Shown here in pieces: positions 19,056 through 27,408 of a stretch of DNA of 64,000 nucleotides. Numbering within the stretch: the first letter of the stretch is position 1; every line of letters begins with the position of its first letter. The translations under genes and the position numbers were made by a program. Source of the stretch: Candidatus Thermochlorobacter aerophilus (GTDB lineage Bacteria > Bacteroidota > Chlorobiia > Chlorobiales > Thermochlorobacteraceae); assembly GCA_002794105.1 (NCBI GenBank), contig PHFL01000045.1, positions 63,471 to 127,470 on the forward strand, written 5' to 3'. Below the pieces are notes generated by a model. That model ran no database searches. It worked only from the letters and a program-made list of their open reading frames with translations, and was not told where the DNA came from.

Positions 19056-19664
19056 GTGATATTTATTCTGGATTACGGCGCCAGCAACCTGCGCTCGGTC
19101 AAAAAAGCGCTCGACTACTTGGGGATTGCCGCTCGAGTGGCTCATCAACCCAGCGAGATTACTTCAGCAAGCAAAATTTTGCTTCCCGGTGTGGGCGCTT
19201 TTGGTAAAGGCATGGAAGCCTTGTGTCGCTCTGGCTTTGCTGAAGCCATTGCCGAGCATGTCGATAAAGGTCGCGACCTTCTTGGCATTTGTCTCGGTAT
19301 GCAGCTTCTGCTCACACAGAGCGAGGAAATGGGGCGACACGACGGGCTTAACCTTCTCGAAGGCTATGTGCGCCAATTTGACAAAACAAAAGACAAAGTG
19401 CCACAAATCGGCTGGAACAGCCTTGACTACATTCGCCGCGATAGTGTCTTGTTTAGAGGTATCGACGAAGGCACGTATTTTTACTTTGTGCACTCTTACT
19501 ACTGCGATGTGGTTTCAGCAGAGTCTATTGCTGCCAAAGCATTTTATGCTGGGGTCGCGTTTGCGGCAGGCATTGAGAAAAATAATATCTTTGCAGTTCA
19601 GTTTCACCCTGAAAAGTCAGGGTCATGGGGTTTGAAGGTTTTGCAAAATTTTGCGCAGCATTGA
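19056..19664 (+). CDS. hisH: Imidazole glycerol phosphate synthase, glutaminase subunit
   Basis: HisH releases ammonia from glutamine for HisF in the fifth step of histidine synthesis. The 202-residue class I amidotransferase has the oxyanion segment LLPGVGAFGKGM (about 44-55), the nucleophile in LLGICLGMQLLL (about 77-88, Cys 81) and the His-Glu pair in AVQFHPEKSG (about 180-189). The start is a GTG at 19056, giving the standard IFILDYGASNLRSV N-terminus. hisA starts 36 bp after it. hisF is not in the window. Confidence 0.93.
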   Translation: MIFILDYGASNLRSVKKALDYLGIAARVAHQPSEITSASKILLPGVGAFGKGMEALCRSGFAEAIAEHVDKGRDLLGICLGMQLLLTQSEEMGRHDGLNLLEGYVRQFDKTKDKVPQIGWNSLDYIRRDSVLFRGIDEGTYFYFVHSYYCDVVSAESIAAKAFYAGVAFAAGIEKNNIFAVQFHPEKSGSWGLKVLQNFAQH

Positions 19665-19700
19665 TTTCGTTTGGTCTAAGATAACACAACCCACCATATT

Positions 19701-20483
19701 ATGCTGATTATTCCAGCTATCGATATCCGTGACCAACGGTGCGTGCGACTTTCGCAAGGCGACTTTACCCGCGAAAAGATTTACTTGGATAAACCCTGCG
19801 ACATGGCAATTCTTTGGCGCAAACAAAACGCCAAAATGCTTCACCTTGTCGACCTTGATGCCGCCCTGACTGGCTCGCCGAAAAACTTTGAGACCATCAA
19901 AAGCATCGTCGACACGATTGATATTCCTGTTGAAGTGGGTGGCGGCATTCGCACGCTCAAAGATGCCGAACGCTACCTCAACATTGGCGTCTGCCGCATT
20001 ATCGTAGGGTCAGCGGCTGTGAGCAATCCCGACCTTGTGCGCGAGCTCATCAAAGAATTTGGGGCGAAACGAGTCGTTGTTGGCATTGATGCCAAAGACG
20101 GCGTGCCCAAAGTTAATGGCTGGGTCGAGAGCGCCCCGCTCAGCGATGTGGAGCTGGGCTTGAAAATGAAAGACTTGGGCGTCGAGCGCGTTATCTACAC
20201 CGACATCTCCAAAGATGGCATGCTGGCTGGCGTTGGCTACCCAGCACTCAAACGCTTCGTGGAACAAACCCGATTGAAAGTTACTGCATCTGGCGGCGTC
20301 TCGTCTTACAAAGACTTCATCGTTTTGCGCGAATTGCAACCGCTTGGAGTCGATTCTGTCATAATCGGCAAAGCCCTCTACGAAGAAACCTTCCCATGCC
20401 AAAAACTCTGGCATCTTTACGAAAAAGATATTCCGCTCGACACCAACTTTTCTACAGCCGCCCTACGCTGCCCCACCGATTGA
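19701..20483 (+). CDS. hisA: Phosphoribosylformimino-AICAR ribotide isomerase
   Basis: HisA converts ProFAR to PRFAR in histidine synthesis. The 260-residue TIM barrel shows the family's IPAIDIRDQRCVRLSQGDF start with catalytic Asp 8. VEVGGGIRT (about 79-87), VVGIDAKDG (about 117-125), the second catalytic Asp in YTDISKDGM (about 155-163) and TASGGVSS (about 184-191) follow. It sits directly after hisH, so the two probably form a short operon. The last 15 residues are an extra tail rich in polar residues. Confidence 0.94.
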   Translation: MLIIPAIDIRDQRCVRLSQGDFTREKIYLDKPCDMAILWRKQNAKMLHLVDLDAALTGSPKNFETIKSIVDTIDIPVEVGGGIRTLKDAERYLNIGVCRIIVGSAAVSNPDLVRELIKEFGAKRVVVGIDAKDGVPKVNGWVESAPLSDVELGLKMKDLGVERVIYTDISKDGMLAGVGYPALKRFVEQTRLKVTASGGVSSYKDFIVLRELQPLGVDSVIIGKALYEETFPCQKLWHLYEKDIPLDTNFSTAALRCPTD

Positions 20484-20553
20484 CCCCAGTTTGCACATTG
20501 CTTCACAATAAGATACCTTTATGCTTAACCTTACACTCGAAAGGAGTAACCTT

Positions 20554-21255
20554 ATGTTGTTGTCATTTCCTACTTGGGTCGTCCACATTTCCTCGATGGT
20601 CGAGTGGTTCGTTGCTTCGATTTTGCTCTATCGGTATGGGAAGTTGATTGGTCGCAAAGACATTGAGCAGTTTGCTTTGCTGATGTTGCCGCATTGGGTC
20701 GGAGGCATGTGCGTGATTATCTACCACCTCACCACCGATTCTGTTGAATTTTGGCTTAATGCTTCAAAGGTTATCAATCTGATTGGCAGTGCAGCATTAC
20801 TATACGCCTCGCTGCGCATTATTCGTCAGCCTGCTCGCCCAGCAATTGCGTTGGCAAGTCTGATTGGCATCTTCGCCAGTTACAATTTGCAAGACTGGTT
20901 AGAGTTTATACCGAAAGTTTCAGTTCAGCTCTCCAGCCTTGTTTATTTCAGCTTTCTTGTTTCTCTGCTTTTTCTTTACCGCAAAGATAAAACTGTCTTT
21001 TCTGGTCTAACGGTTTTTGGTTTTTGGTTCGTGCTTGTCTTTGTGGCGGTTACGATTGTCTGCACACACTTTGCTGTCAATGTGCGCGGCTACCCAACGC
21101 TTACACACGATGACCTCCTGCATGGCTTTGCAGAAAGTCTGCTGACGCTAAGCAACCTTATGATTGCCATTGGCATTGCACAAAAGTTGAAAGCCGCACA
21201 ACAGGCTTTGGCTTTGCAACCCGAGCGTGCTACAGCGCCGCAACTTTCAAAATGA
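20554..21255 (+). CDS. DUF2499-DUF3593 fusion membrane protein (Ycf49-like)
   Basis: The 233-residue protein has about six membrane segments. The first half (about 1-90) reads SFPTWVVHISSMVEWFVAS, RYGKLIGR, LMLPHWVGGMCVIIYH and then a further helix, which matches my memory of DUF2499, the Ycf49 family of cyanobacteria and plastids. The second half (about 120-215) reads FLVSLLFLYR, GFWFVLVFVAVTI and then LLHGFAESLLTLSNL, matching DUF3593. In cyanobacteria these are, as I recall, two separate small proteins. The start at 20554 is preferred over 20521 because AAAGGAG lies seven bases before it. Function is unknown. The 3' end overlaps the convergent exchanger gene by 26 bp. Confidence 0.7.
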   Translation: MLLSFPTWVVHISSMVEWFVASILLYRYGKLIGRKDIEQFALLMLPHWVGGMCVIIYHLTTDSVEFWLNASKVINLIGSAALLYASLRIIRQPARPAIALASLIGIFASYNLQDWLEFIPKVSVQLSSLVYFSFLVSLLFLYRKDKTVFSGLTVFGFWFVLVFVAVTIVCTHFAVNVRGYPTLTHDDLLHGFAESLLTLSNLMIAIGIAQKLKAAQQALALQPERATAPQLSK

Positions 21256-22189
21256 AGAGTGCATAGATTATCAGGAACAGAATGCCTTCCCAACGGGAAA
21301 TTTTTTTGTCAAGCGTTAGCAAGTAGAACAGCAACGAGCCAACGCCATACACTGGCAGTGGCAATTTCAGTATCTCGGTTGGCACCACAATCACACCCAC
21401 CAGCGAAGCAATGCCAGTAATAGCCAAGCTATTGAAGATACATGAGCCCAAGATGTTGCCCACGGCAATTTCTCCCTTGCCCTGCCACGCCGCTGTGGCA
21501 CTAACGACCGCTTCAGGCAGTGTGGTGCCAATCGATAGCACAGTTACCGAAATAATCGCTTTACTGATTTGCAAGGCATCTGCAATATGCTCTATGGCTT
21601 CAATGGTATAGTTTGCTCCTAAGTAGATGAAAATGCCACTGATAACCAGCACGGCTACATCTTTCCAGTGCCCTTTGCCACTTCTGGCTGACTCCTTGAC
21701 AGATTCACTAAGCAGAATGTCTGGTTTGCTATTGCTCTCTCGCAGAAGATAAAGCGTGTAAGCAATGTAGGCGCTCAGACCCAGCACACCTTCAGCCAGC
21801 GTGATTTTGCCATCGAGCATCATGAGCGAGAGCAAGAACGCTGCGCCCAAAAGGTAATTGAGGTCGATGAGAATATACTGGTCGCCCAGCTCAATTCTTT
21901 TTCGTGCGAAGATGGCGGAAAGCGCCAGCACAAAAAACAGATTTGAAATGGATGCACCTATCACATTGCCTGATACCACCTCTGACACTTCTTTGCTGAC
22001 CGCTACAACCGATGCAATCAGTTCTGGCAGCGATGTGCCTACCGATACAATCACCACGCCTACCGCAAATGGCGAAAGCCCAAGCGCCAAGCCAACTACT
22101 TCTGCCGCATTTGTGAAAAATCTCGCTGCCGTAATCAGTGTTGTAAGACTGACAACAAAAGCAATTCCCCAAAGTGCAATTTCTTCCAT
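21230..22189 (-). CDS. Sodium/calcium exchanger family protein (YrbG/CaxA-like)
   Basis: The 319-residue inner-membrane protein shows the two inverted alpha-repeats of the cation/Ca2+ exchanger superfamily. One is in VSVGTSLPELIASVVAV (about 49-65) and the other in LSIGTTLPEAVVSATAA (about 217-233), each followed by a GNxxGxxxxN segment (SGNVIGASISNLF and VGNILGSCIFNSL). About ten membrane helices are expected. It should exchange Na+ or H+ for Ca2+ across the inner membrane. The gene is single and has no obvious partner on its strand. Its 3' end overlaps the DUF2499-DUF3593 gene. Confidence 0.88.
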   Translation of the reverse strand: MEEIALWGIAFVVSLTTLITAARFFTNAAEVVGLALGLSPFAVGVVIVSVGTSLPELIASVVAVSKEVSEVVSGNVIGASISNLFFVLALSAIFARKRIELGDQYILIDLNYLLGAAFLLSLMMLDGKITLAEGVLGLSAYIAYTLYLLRESNSKPDILLSESVKESARSGKGHWKDVAVLVISGIFIYLGANYTIEAIEHIADALQISKAIISVTVLSIGTTLPEAVVSATAAWQGKGEIAVGNILGSCIFNSLAITGIASLVGVIVVPTEILKLPLPVYGVGSLLFYLLTLDKKISRWEGILFLIIYALFILKVAAL

Positions 22190-22287
22190 TACTATATGTG
22201 CATTTGGTTTTTTGTAACCGACTTAGCGACTTGTGCTTTCGTAGCAAGCTGACAAGCAGAAGTTGTAGCTCGTCTTTTACATCCGTG

Positions 22288-25134
22288 CTATGTTAGGCTA
22301 TTTGCATTTTCTTGAAGTTTTTTCAGCATGAGAGTCGCATCACTTAGTTTCTTGCGCTCCGCTTCAACGACGGCGGCTGGGGCATTTGCAAGAAAGCCGG
22401 GATTGTTGAGCTTCGCTTCAAGCTGTTTGATATATGCCGAAGTCTTTTCGATTTCTTTCGCCAAGCGCGCCTTCTCCTTTTCCAAATCCAGAAGTCCCTC
22501 CAACAAAATGTAGAGTTCATGACCATCTACTACGGCGCTGGCACAGGCTTTAGGCTTTGTCAGCTCTGTATCAACCTTGAGCGTGATGCGCGCCAAGCGT
22601 TCAATCAGCATGGCTTGTTCTGCCAGCATTTTGGCATCATGCTCTGTTTTTGCTTTTATCTGCGTCGGTGCAATAAGCGATGGCGCAATACCCAGCACGC
22701 TGCGTATGCTACGCACTTCACTTACTACACCTTTTATGAGTTCGAACTGCGCTTCAATCTGCTCTTTGATGTGCTCAGATACTGGTTGCGGTATGGCTTG
22801 CGTCGTAATGCTTTCGCCCTCATGGCGTGGGGCAAGGTGCTGCCAGAGCGCTTCGGTGATAAAGGGCATGATAGGATGCAGCATCTTCATGGCAGCTTCA
22901 AACACCAGAATGGCGCGGCAAATCATGGCTTCACGCTCCGACGCCAATGCTGTGGCTTGCAGTTTGACTTTGAGCATTTCGACAAACCAATCGCAGTAGT
23001 CGCTCCAAATAAAGTCATATGGAATTTTTGCAAGGTCGTTGATGCGCAAGTTTTCTACTGCATGGTGATATGCTCTAAGCGTCGTGGCAAGTCGTGAAAA
23101 TATCCACTGCTCGACAAGGTCAAGTGTCTCTGTCTCAATGGCGCTGAGCGACTGGGCTTGGTAGCGATACTTGAAGGTCTCGAGGTCGGCAAAAATCTCA
23201 CTGCGTTTCATGAGCAAAAATCGTGCGGCATTCCAGATTTTGGTGGCAAAGTTTCGCCCCTGCTCCATTTGCGGGGTATCTTGGTCTTTGGTTACTTCCA
23301 TGCGCACATCTTGACCAATTGGCGCCAGAAAAATCGTGGTAAAGCGCATGGCGTCAGCGCCGTATTTTTCAATCACATCGAGCGGGTTGGGCGAATTGCC
23401 CAGCGATTTCGACATCTTTCGCCCCTGCCCATCGCGAATGATGCTTGTAAAATACACCTTGCGAAATGGAACATGGCGTTCGTAGTAAGCGTAGCGCTCT
23501 TCTTTGGTGCACTCGCCTTGTTTGAGGAAAAGTTTTTGCCGCTCTTCGTCGCTGGCGCGAAAATACAGCCCTGCCATAATCATCCGCGCAACCCAGAAGA
23601 AGATGATGTCTGGACCTGTTACGAGCACACTTGTCGGATAGAAGGCACGAAAGTCATCGCTCTCCATACTGTTTTTGCCATCCCAGCCGAGCGTCGTGAG
23701 TGGCCAGAGCCATGATGAAAACCATGTATCCAAAACATCCTCATCTTGCCGTAGGGCTTCTACACGCTGTCCATACAGCATCGCATAGCGTTCTATGGCT
23801 TCTTTGTGCGTTTGCGCCACAACCATGCGACCCTCTTCGTCATACCACGCTGGGATGCGGTGCCCCCACCAAAGCTGGCGAGAAATGCACCAATCCTGCA
23901 CATTCGTCATCCAGTGCCGATAGGTGTTTATCCACCGTTCAGGATAGAATTTGATAAAGCCTGCCTCTACTGCTTCCAACGCCGGTTGAGCCAAAGGCGG
24001 CATCTTGACAAACCATTGCTCCGACAGGTAGGGCTCAATTACCACATCGGCACGCTCCGAATAGCCGACATTGTGCGTGTAATCTTCAGCTTTTTCAAGA
24101 TTGCCCTGCTCACGCAAGACTTCTTCAGCTTTTTTGCGTGCGGCAAACCTATCCAATCCTGAAAATATCCCGAACCCATGCTCAATTTTGCCTGTCTTAT
24201 CAATTGCGCAAATGAATGGTAGTTGATGGCGCTGCCCGATAAGGTAGTCGTTTGCATCATGCGCTGGCGTGACTTTGAGTGCGCCCGTGCCGAACGTCAT
24301 ATCAACGTAGTCGTCGGCGATAATTGGGATTTCGCGTTTGGTTAGCGGTTCAATGACCACTTTGCCAATGTAGCTTCGGTAGCGCTCATCATTTGGATTG
24401 ACTGCCACAGCCACGTCGGCAAGTATGGTTTCAGGGCGCACGGTTGCAATCGTGATAAATTTCTCTGGTTCATCTTTGAAGAAGTAGCGCACATAGTAAA
24501 GTTTATCGGTCTGTGTTTTCATCACGACTTCTTCGTCAGAGAGAGCCGTTTGCGACACAGGGCACCAATTGATGATGCGCTTGCCGCGATAAATGAGTCC
24601 ATCGTTATAGAGTTTAATGAAGGCACAGGTTACTGCTTGTGAGGCGCGCTCATCCATTGTGAAGAGATTGCGTCGCCAGTCTGCCGAGACGCCCAGCCGC
24701 CGAAGCTGCTCGAGAATGAGGTCGCCGTATTCATTTCGCCATTGCCACACCCGCTCTAAGAATTTTTCTCGCCCTAAGTCGTAGCGCGTCTTTTTCTCTT
24801 TTCGCAATTCTTTTTCAACTCGTGTCTGTGTTGCAATGCCAGCGTGGTCGGTGCCCGGCAGCCATAGCGATTCATAGCCTGCCATTCGGTGGTAGCGAAT
24901 CAAGACATCTTGAATGGTGTGGTTCAGCACATGCCCCATGGTCAGCGAGCCCGTGATGTTCGGCGGTGGCATCAGGATACTGAATGCCGGCTTTTTGCCT
25001 TGTAGCACCACCTCACTATGGGCATGATACACACCGAGCCTTTCATAGTGCTCCGCGTTGTAGCGGGCTTCTACCGCTTTTGGATTGTAGGTCTTATCAA
25101 GAAATTCTTGTTCACGTGTTTGATGGTCTGGCAT
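22288..25134 (-). CDS. valS: Valyl-tRNA synthetase
   Basis: The enzyme charges tRNA-Val. The 948-residue class I synthetase has the HIGH-type motif in PPPNITGSLTMGHVLNHT near residue 55 and KMSKSLGNSPNP near 590. The editing domain lies between them, and a final coiled-coil arm (LLDLEKEKARLAKEIEKT to the end) is typical of ValS. The usual start is the ATG at 25134, giving MPDHQTREQEF and preceded by a short GAGAAC purine stretch. Another ATG at 25170 would add twelve residues. The 5' flank faces the large repeat cluster at 25.3-25.8 kb. Confidence 0.95.
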   Translation of the reverse strand: MPDHQTREQEFLDKTYNPKAVEARYNAEHYERLGVYHAHSEVVLQGKKPAFSILMPPPNITGSLTMGHVLNHTIQDVLIRYHRMAGYESLWLPGTDHAGIATQTRVEKELRKEKKTRYDLGREKFLERVWQWRNEYGDLILEQLRRLGVSADWRRNLFTMDERASQAVTCAFIKLYNDGLIYRGKRIINWCPVSQTALSDEEVVMKTQTDKLYYVRYFFKDEPEKFITIATVRPETILADVAVAVNPNDERYRSYIGKVVIEPLTKREIPIIADDYVDMTFGTGALKVTPAHDANDYLIGQRHQLPFICAIDKTGKIEHGFGIFSGLDRFAARKKAEEVLREQGNLEKAEDYTHNVGYSERADVVIEPYLSEQWFVKMPPLAQPALEAVEAGFIKFYPERWINTYRHWMTNVQDWCISRQLWWGHRIPAWYDEEGRMVVAQTHKEAIERYAMLYGQRVEALRQDEDVLDTWFSSWLWPLTTLGWDGKNSMESDDFRAFYPTSVLVTGPDIIFFWVARMIMAGLYFRASDEERQKLFLKQGECTKEERYAYYERHVPFRKVYFTSIIRDGQGRKMSKSLGNSPNPLDVIEKYGADAMRFTTIFLAPIGQDVRMEVTKDQDTPQMEQGRNFATKIWNAARFLLMKRSEIFADLETFKYRYQAQSLSAIETETLDLVEQWIFSRLATTLRAYHHAVENLRINDLAKIPYDFIWSDYCDWFVEMLKVKLQATALASEREAMICRAILVFEAAMKMLHPIMPFITEALWQHLAPRHEGESITTQAIPQPVSEHIKEQIEAQFELIKGVVSEVRSIRSVLGIAPSLIAPTQIKAKTEHDAKMLAEQAMLIERLARITLKVDTELTKPKACASAVVDGHELYILLEGLLDLEKEKARLAKEIEKTSAYIKQLEAKLNNPGFLANAPAAVVEAERKKLSDATLMLKKLQENANSLT

Positions 25135-25284
25135 AGTGTTCTCGTTATGCACGTTCTGTGTGAATTTCAAGATGTGTATAAACGGCTTTTTCTAAAATTG
25201 TCAAAATACGCACCATTAAAATTGGGTAAATGCATGCCCATAAAAGGATACGAATTGAACCGATTACGCCCTATTGCCCTGCAG

Positions 25285-25760
25285 ATGCACTGTCATTCTG
25301 AACGGAGCGAAGCGTCGTGAAGAATCCAGGCTTGCTGTGTTGAAAATCTCGCGAAGGTGTACGAATGTAACCTCACCCTGTCGCTCTGCGACATCCCTCT
25401 CCTTCGCAAGGAGAGGGACGCTTCGGCGGTAGCCGAAACAGGGTGAGGTCAAGGGAATTCCTCGTTAGCAGTGGATTCCTCGCCACGCTCGGAATGACAA
25501 GAAAAGGCTCGCTATGACAAACGCCGCTGTCATGCTGAACGGAGCGTAGTAAAGCATCCACTTTTGCCATGACAAACAGTGTCATGGATTCCTCGCTGCG
25601 CTCGGAATGACACAAAGAGAAATGCTCAGAATGACAAAAAAGCATGCGGAATAACACCACCTTGTCATGCTGAACGCAGTGAAGCATCCACAACCCCGAC
25701 CTGTCATGCTGAGCAAAGCGAAGCATCCATGATGGATTTCCCGCTATGCTTGGAATGAAC
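25285..25760. repeat. Cluster of type A palindromic repeats with one type B element
   Basis: This 725-bp stretch between valS and argH holds no supported gene. It is built of at least seven copies of a palindromic unit TCATxCTGAxCGxAGCGxAG...GGATTCxTC in both orientations. Copies are visible near 25291-25326, 25463-25499, 25529-25563, 25582-25612, 25663-25692, 25702-25730 and 25733-25756. A three-stem type B element sits at 25370-25450. Each copy would form a hairpin in DNA or RNA. The reading frames found across it are repeat artefacts. Units of this sort occur in many Chlorobi, Bacteroidetes and other genomes. Confidence 0.85.
25370..25450. repeat. Type B interspersed repeat (three-stem element)
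   Basis: The outer arms are CCTCACCCTG and CAGGGTGAGG. Inside are a long stem CCCTCTCCTT-CGC-AAGGAGAGGG and a shorter stem TTCGGC-GGTA-GCCGAA, so a folded transcript would be a three-way structure. A second copy lies at 34678-34748 with the same stems but a shorter first loop. Both lie inside type A repeat clusters. Confidence 0.8.
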
Positions 25761-25835
25761 AAAAACAGTGCGCAGAGCATCTATGTTTTGAAGACAAGTG
25801 CAGAACAGTGACAAAACCTACACATTCATCAACAC
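25757..25835 (-). repeat. 80-bp repeat unit, inverted copy of 17618-17712
   Basis: Read on the minus strand this segment gives GAATGTGTAGGTTTTG, CTGTTCTGCACTTGTCTT, AAAACATAGATG and TCTGCGCAC. These are the words of the unit at 17.6 kb in the same order, with a few differences and a short gap. Both copies are followed by type A palindromes. It ends about 25 bp short of the argH stop codon. Confidence 0.7.
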
Positions 25836-25860
25836 AATCTAAGTCGTTCTTTACTCACTG

Positions 25861-27351
25861 TTAGGGTTCTTGCTGGTGAGCTTGTTTCTTTGCACGCTTG
25901 CGTTCAGCTGTGCCCAGTCCATTTTCTGCGGCATGCACTATGCTCGATAGCGCCTTTTTCCAAAAATTCAGTTGTGCTTTAACGGCTTTTGGCGCTGTTG
26001 ACCCTTCAGAGCGCTTGCGCGCAGGTGAGCGTTCAGGATTCAGAACCTCAAAAATTTGCTCATCAATTGCCGGTGAAAATTGTTGCAAGGTTTCCAGCGG
26101 CAGATTCGGCAGCAGCAGATTATGGTCTATGGCGTAACTGACGATTTTAGCGGCAATTTCATGTGCTTCGCGAAAAGCAAGTCCTTTCTGCACCAGATAG
26201 TCGGCAATGTCGGTTGCTGTGGCGTAATCGTGCAGCAGAGCCGTGCGCATGACTTCTACATTGAATGTGGTGGATGCAATCATGGCTGAAAAAATTTTGA
26301 GACATGCGGCAGTGGTATCGGCAGCGTCCAGCATGGGGAATTTGTCTTCTTGCATGTCGCGATTGTATGCCAAAGGTAGCGCTTTCATCACGGTCAAGAT
26401 GTTGATGAGGTCGCCATAGACCCTGCCTGTTTTTCCACGCACAAGTTCTGCCATGTCAGGATTTTTTTTCTGCGGCATGATGCTACTGCCAGTGGTGAAA
26501 GCATCGCTAATGGTGATGAAGCGAAACTCTTGAGATGACCAAAGCACAAATTCTTCTGCCAATCTGGAAAGGTGCATCATCACAATAGCGCATGTTGCAA
26601 TGAATTCAATCACGTAATCACGGTCGCTGACGGCATCAATGCTATTGCGCAGAATGCCTGCAAAGCCTAAGGTTTTTGCAGTCTGCCGCCGGTCAATAGG
26701 GTGGGGCGTGCCAGCTAATGCAGCAGCGCCCAGCGGCGAGACATTGAGTCGCCGCAAGCAATCCGCATAGCGCGATTTATCACGCTCAAACATCTCCACA
26801 TACGCCAGCAGATGATGCGACAGCAAGATGGGCTGCGCACGTTGCAAGTGCGTGTAGCCGGGCATCACCGCCCCGAAATGTTGCTCGGCTTTGGAAAGAA
26901 GGGCGCGTTGCAACTCGGTCAGTAGATTGGTTATCTCCGATATTCTTCGGCGCAAATAGAGTCGCTCATCGGTTGCCACTTGGTCGTTGCGACTGCGTGC
27001 GGTGTGCAATTTTCCAGCTATGGCGCCAACAAGCTCATGGAGCCGCTTTTCAATCGCCATGTGAATGTCTTCCTGACCTATGGCAAATGGAAATGTGCCT
27101 GCGTCTAACTCTTTTTCAATTTTGCGTAGCCCCTGCGCAAGTTTTTCTGCATCGGATTTTGTCAGAATGCCTTGTGTTGCCAGCATTTCTACATGCGCAA
27201 GACTTGCGGCGATGTCTTCCTTGTAGAGCTTGCTGTCTAAGTCGAGCGACTTAGAAAACTCAAACGCCATTGCATCCAGTTCTTCCTTGAATCCGCCGCC
27301 CCACAGCTTGGTATTGGCGCGCGCTGCCAGTGACGATTTTTTGCTTGGCAT
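25861..27351 (-). CDS. argH: Argininosuccinate lyase
   Basis: ArgH splits argininosuccinate into arginine and fumarate, the last step of arginine synthesis. The 496-residue fumarase-superfamily protein has an N-terminal LWGGGF, DIHMAIEKRL and the HTARSRNDQVATD segment (near 115-127), TPLQRAQPxxxxH-type YTHLQRAQPI, and the signature TGSSIMPQKKNPD (near 285-297). The C-terminus carries an extra charged stretch (NPERSPARKRSEG) and a Lys-rich tail, longer than in most ArgH. The ATG at 27351 gives MPSKKSSLAAR; a TTG at 27402 would extend it. It lies 57 bp after metG on the same strand. Confidence 0.94.
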   Translation of the reverse strand: MPSKKSSLAARANTKLWGGGFKEELDAMAFEFSKSLDLDSKLYKEDIAASLAHVEMLATQGILTKSDAEKLAQGLRKIEKELDAGTFPFAIGQEDIHMAIEKRLHELVGAIAGKLHTARSRNDQVATDERLYLRRRISEITNLLTELQRALLSKAEQHFGAVMPGYTHLQRAQPILLSHHLLAYVEMFERDKSRYADCLRRLNVSPLGAAALAGTPHPIDRRQTAKTLGFAGILRNSIDAVSDRDYVIEFIATCAIVMMHLSRLAEEFVLWSSQEFRFITISDAFTTGSSIMPQKKNPDMAELVRGKTGRVYGDLINILTVMKALPLAYNRDMQEDKFPMLDAADTTAACLKIFSAMIASTTFNVEVMRTALLHDYATATDIADYLVQKGLAFREAHEIAAKIVSYAIDHNLLLPNLPLETLQQFSPAIDEQIFEVLNPERSPARKRSEGSTAPKAVKAQLNFWKKALSSIVHAAENGLGTAERKRAKKQAHQQEP

Positions 27352-27408
27352 GAGAGGTTTGTCGTTTTGAAAATTGCTCTGCGCTTCCGCTCTTTTGGTC
27401 AAGCTATG

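Noticed and set aside
25110..25130. CACGTG near the valS start as a third parS site
   Set aside because: The flanks do not fit TGTTNCACGTGNAACA, and the bases belong to the valS coding sequence.
25285..25760. Possible CRISPR array, because of many repeats
   Set aside because: Copies differ in sequence, orientation and spacing. No constant repeat or equal spacers and no cas genes are present.
25373..25780. Minus-strand 135-residue frame with SERSEESMT and CHSERFLVIPSVARN-type words
   Set aside because: It is built from type A palindromic repeats. The CHSERSEE words are the usual translation of this repeat family.
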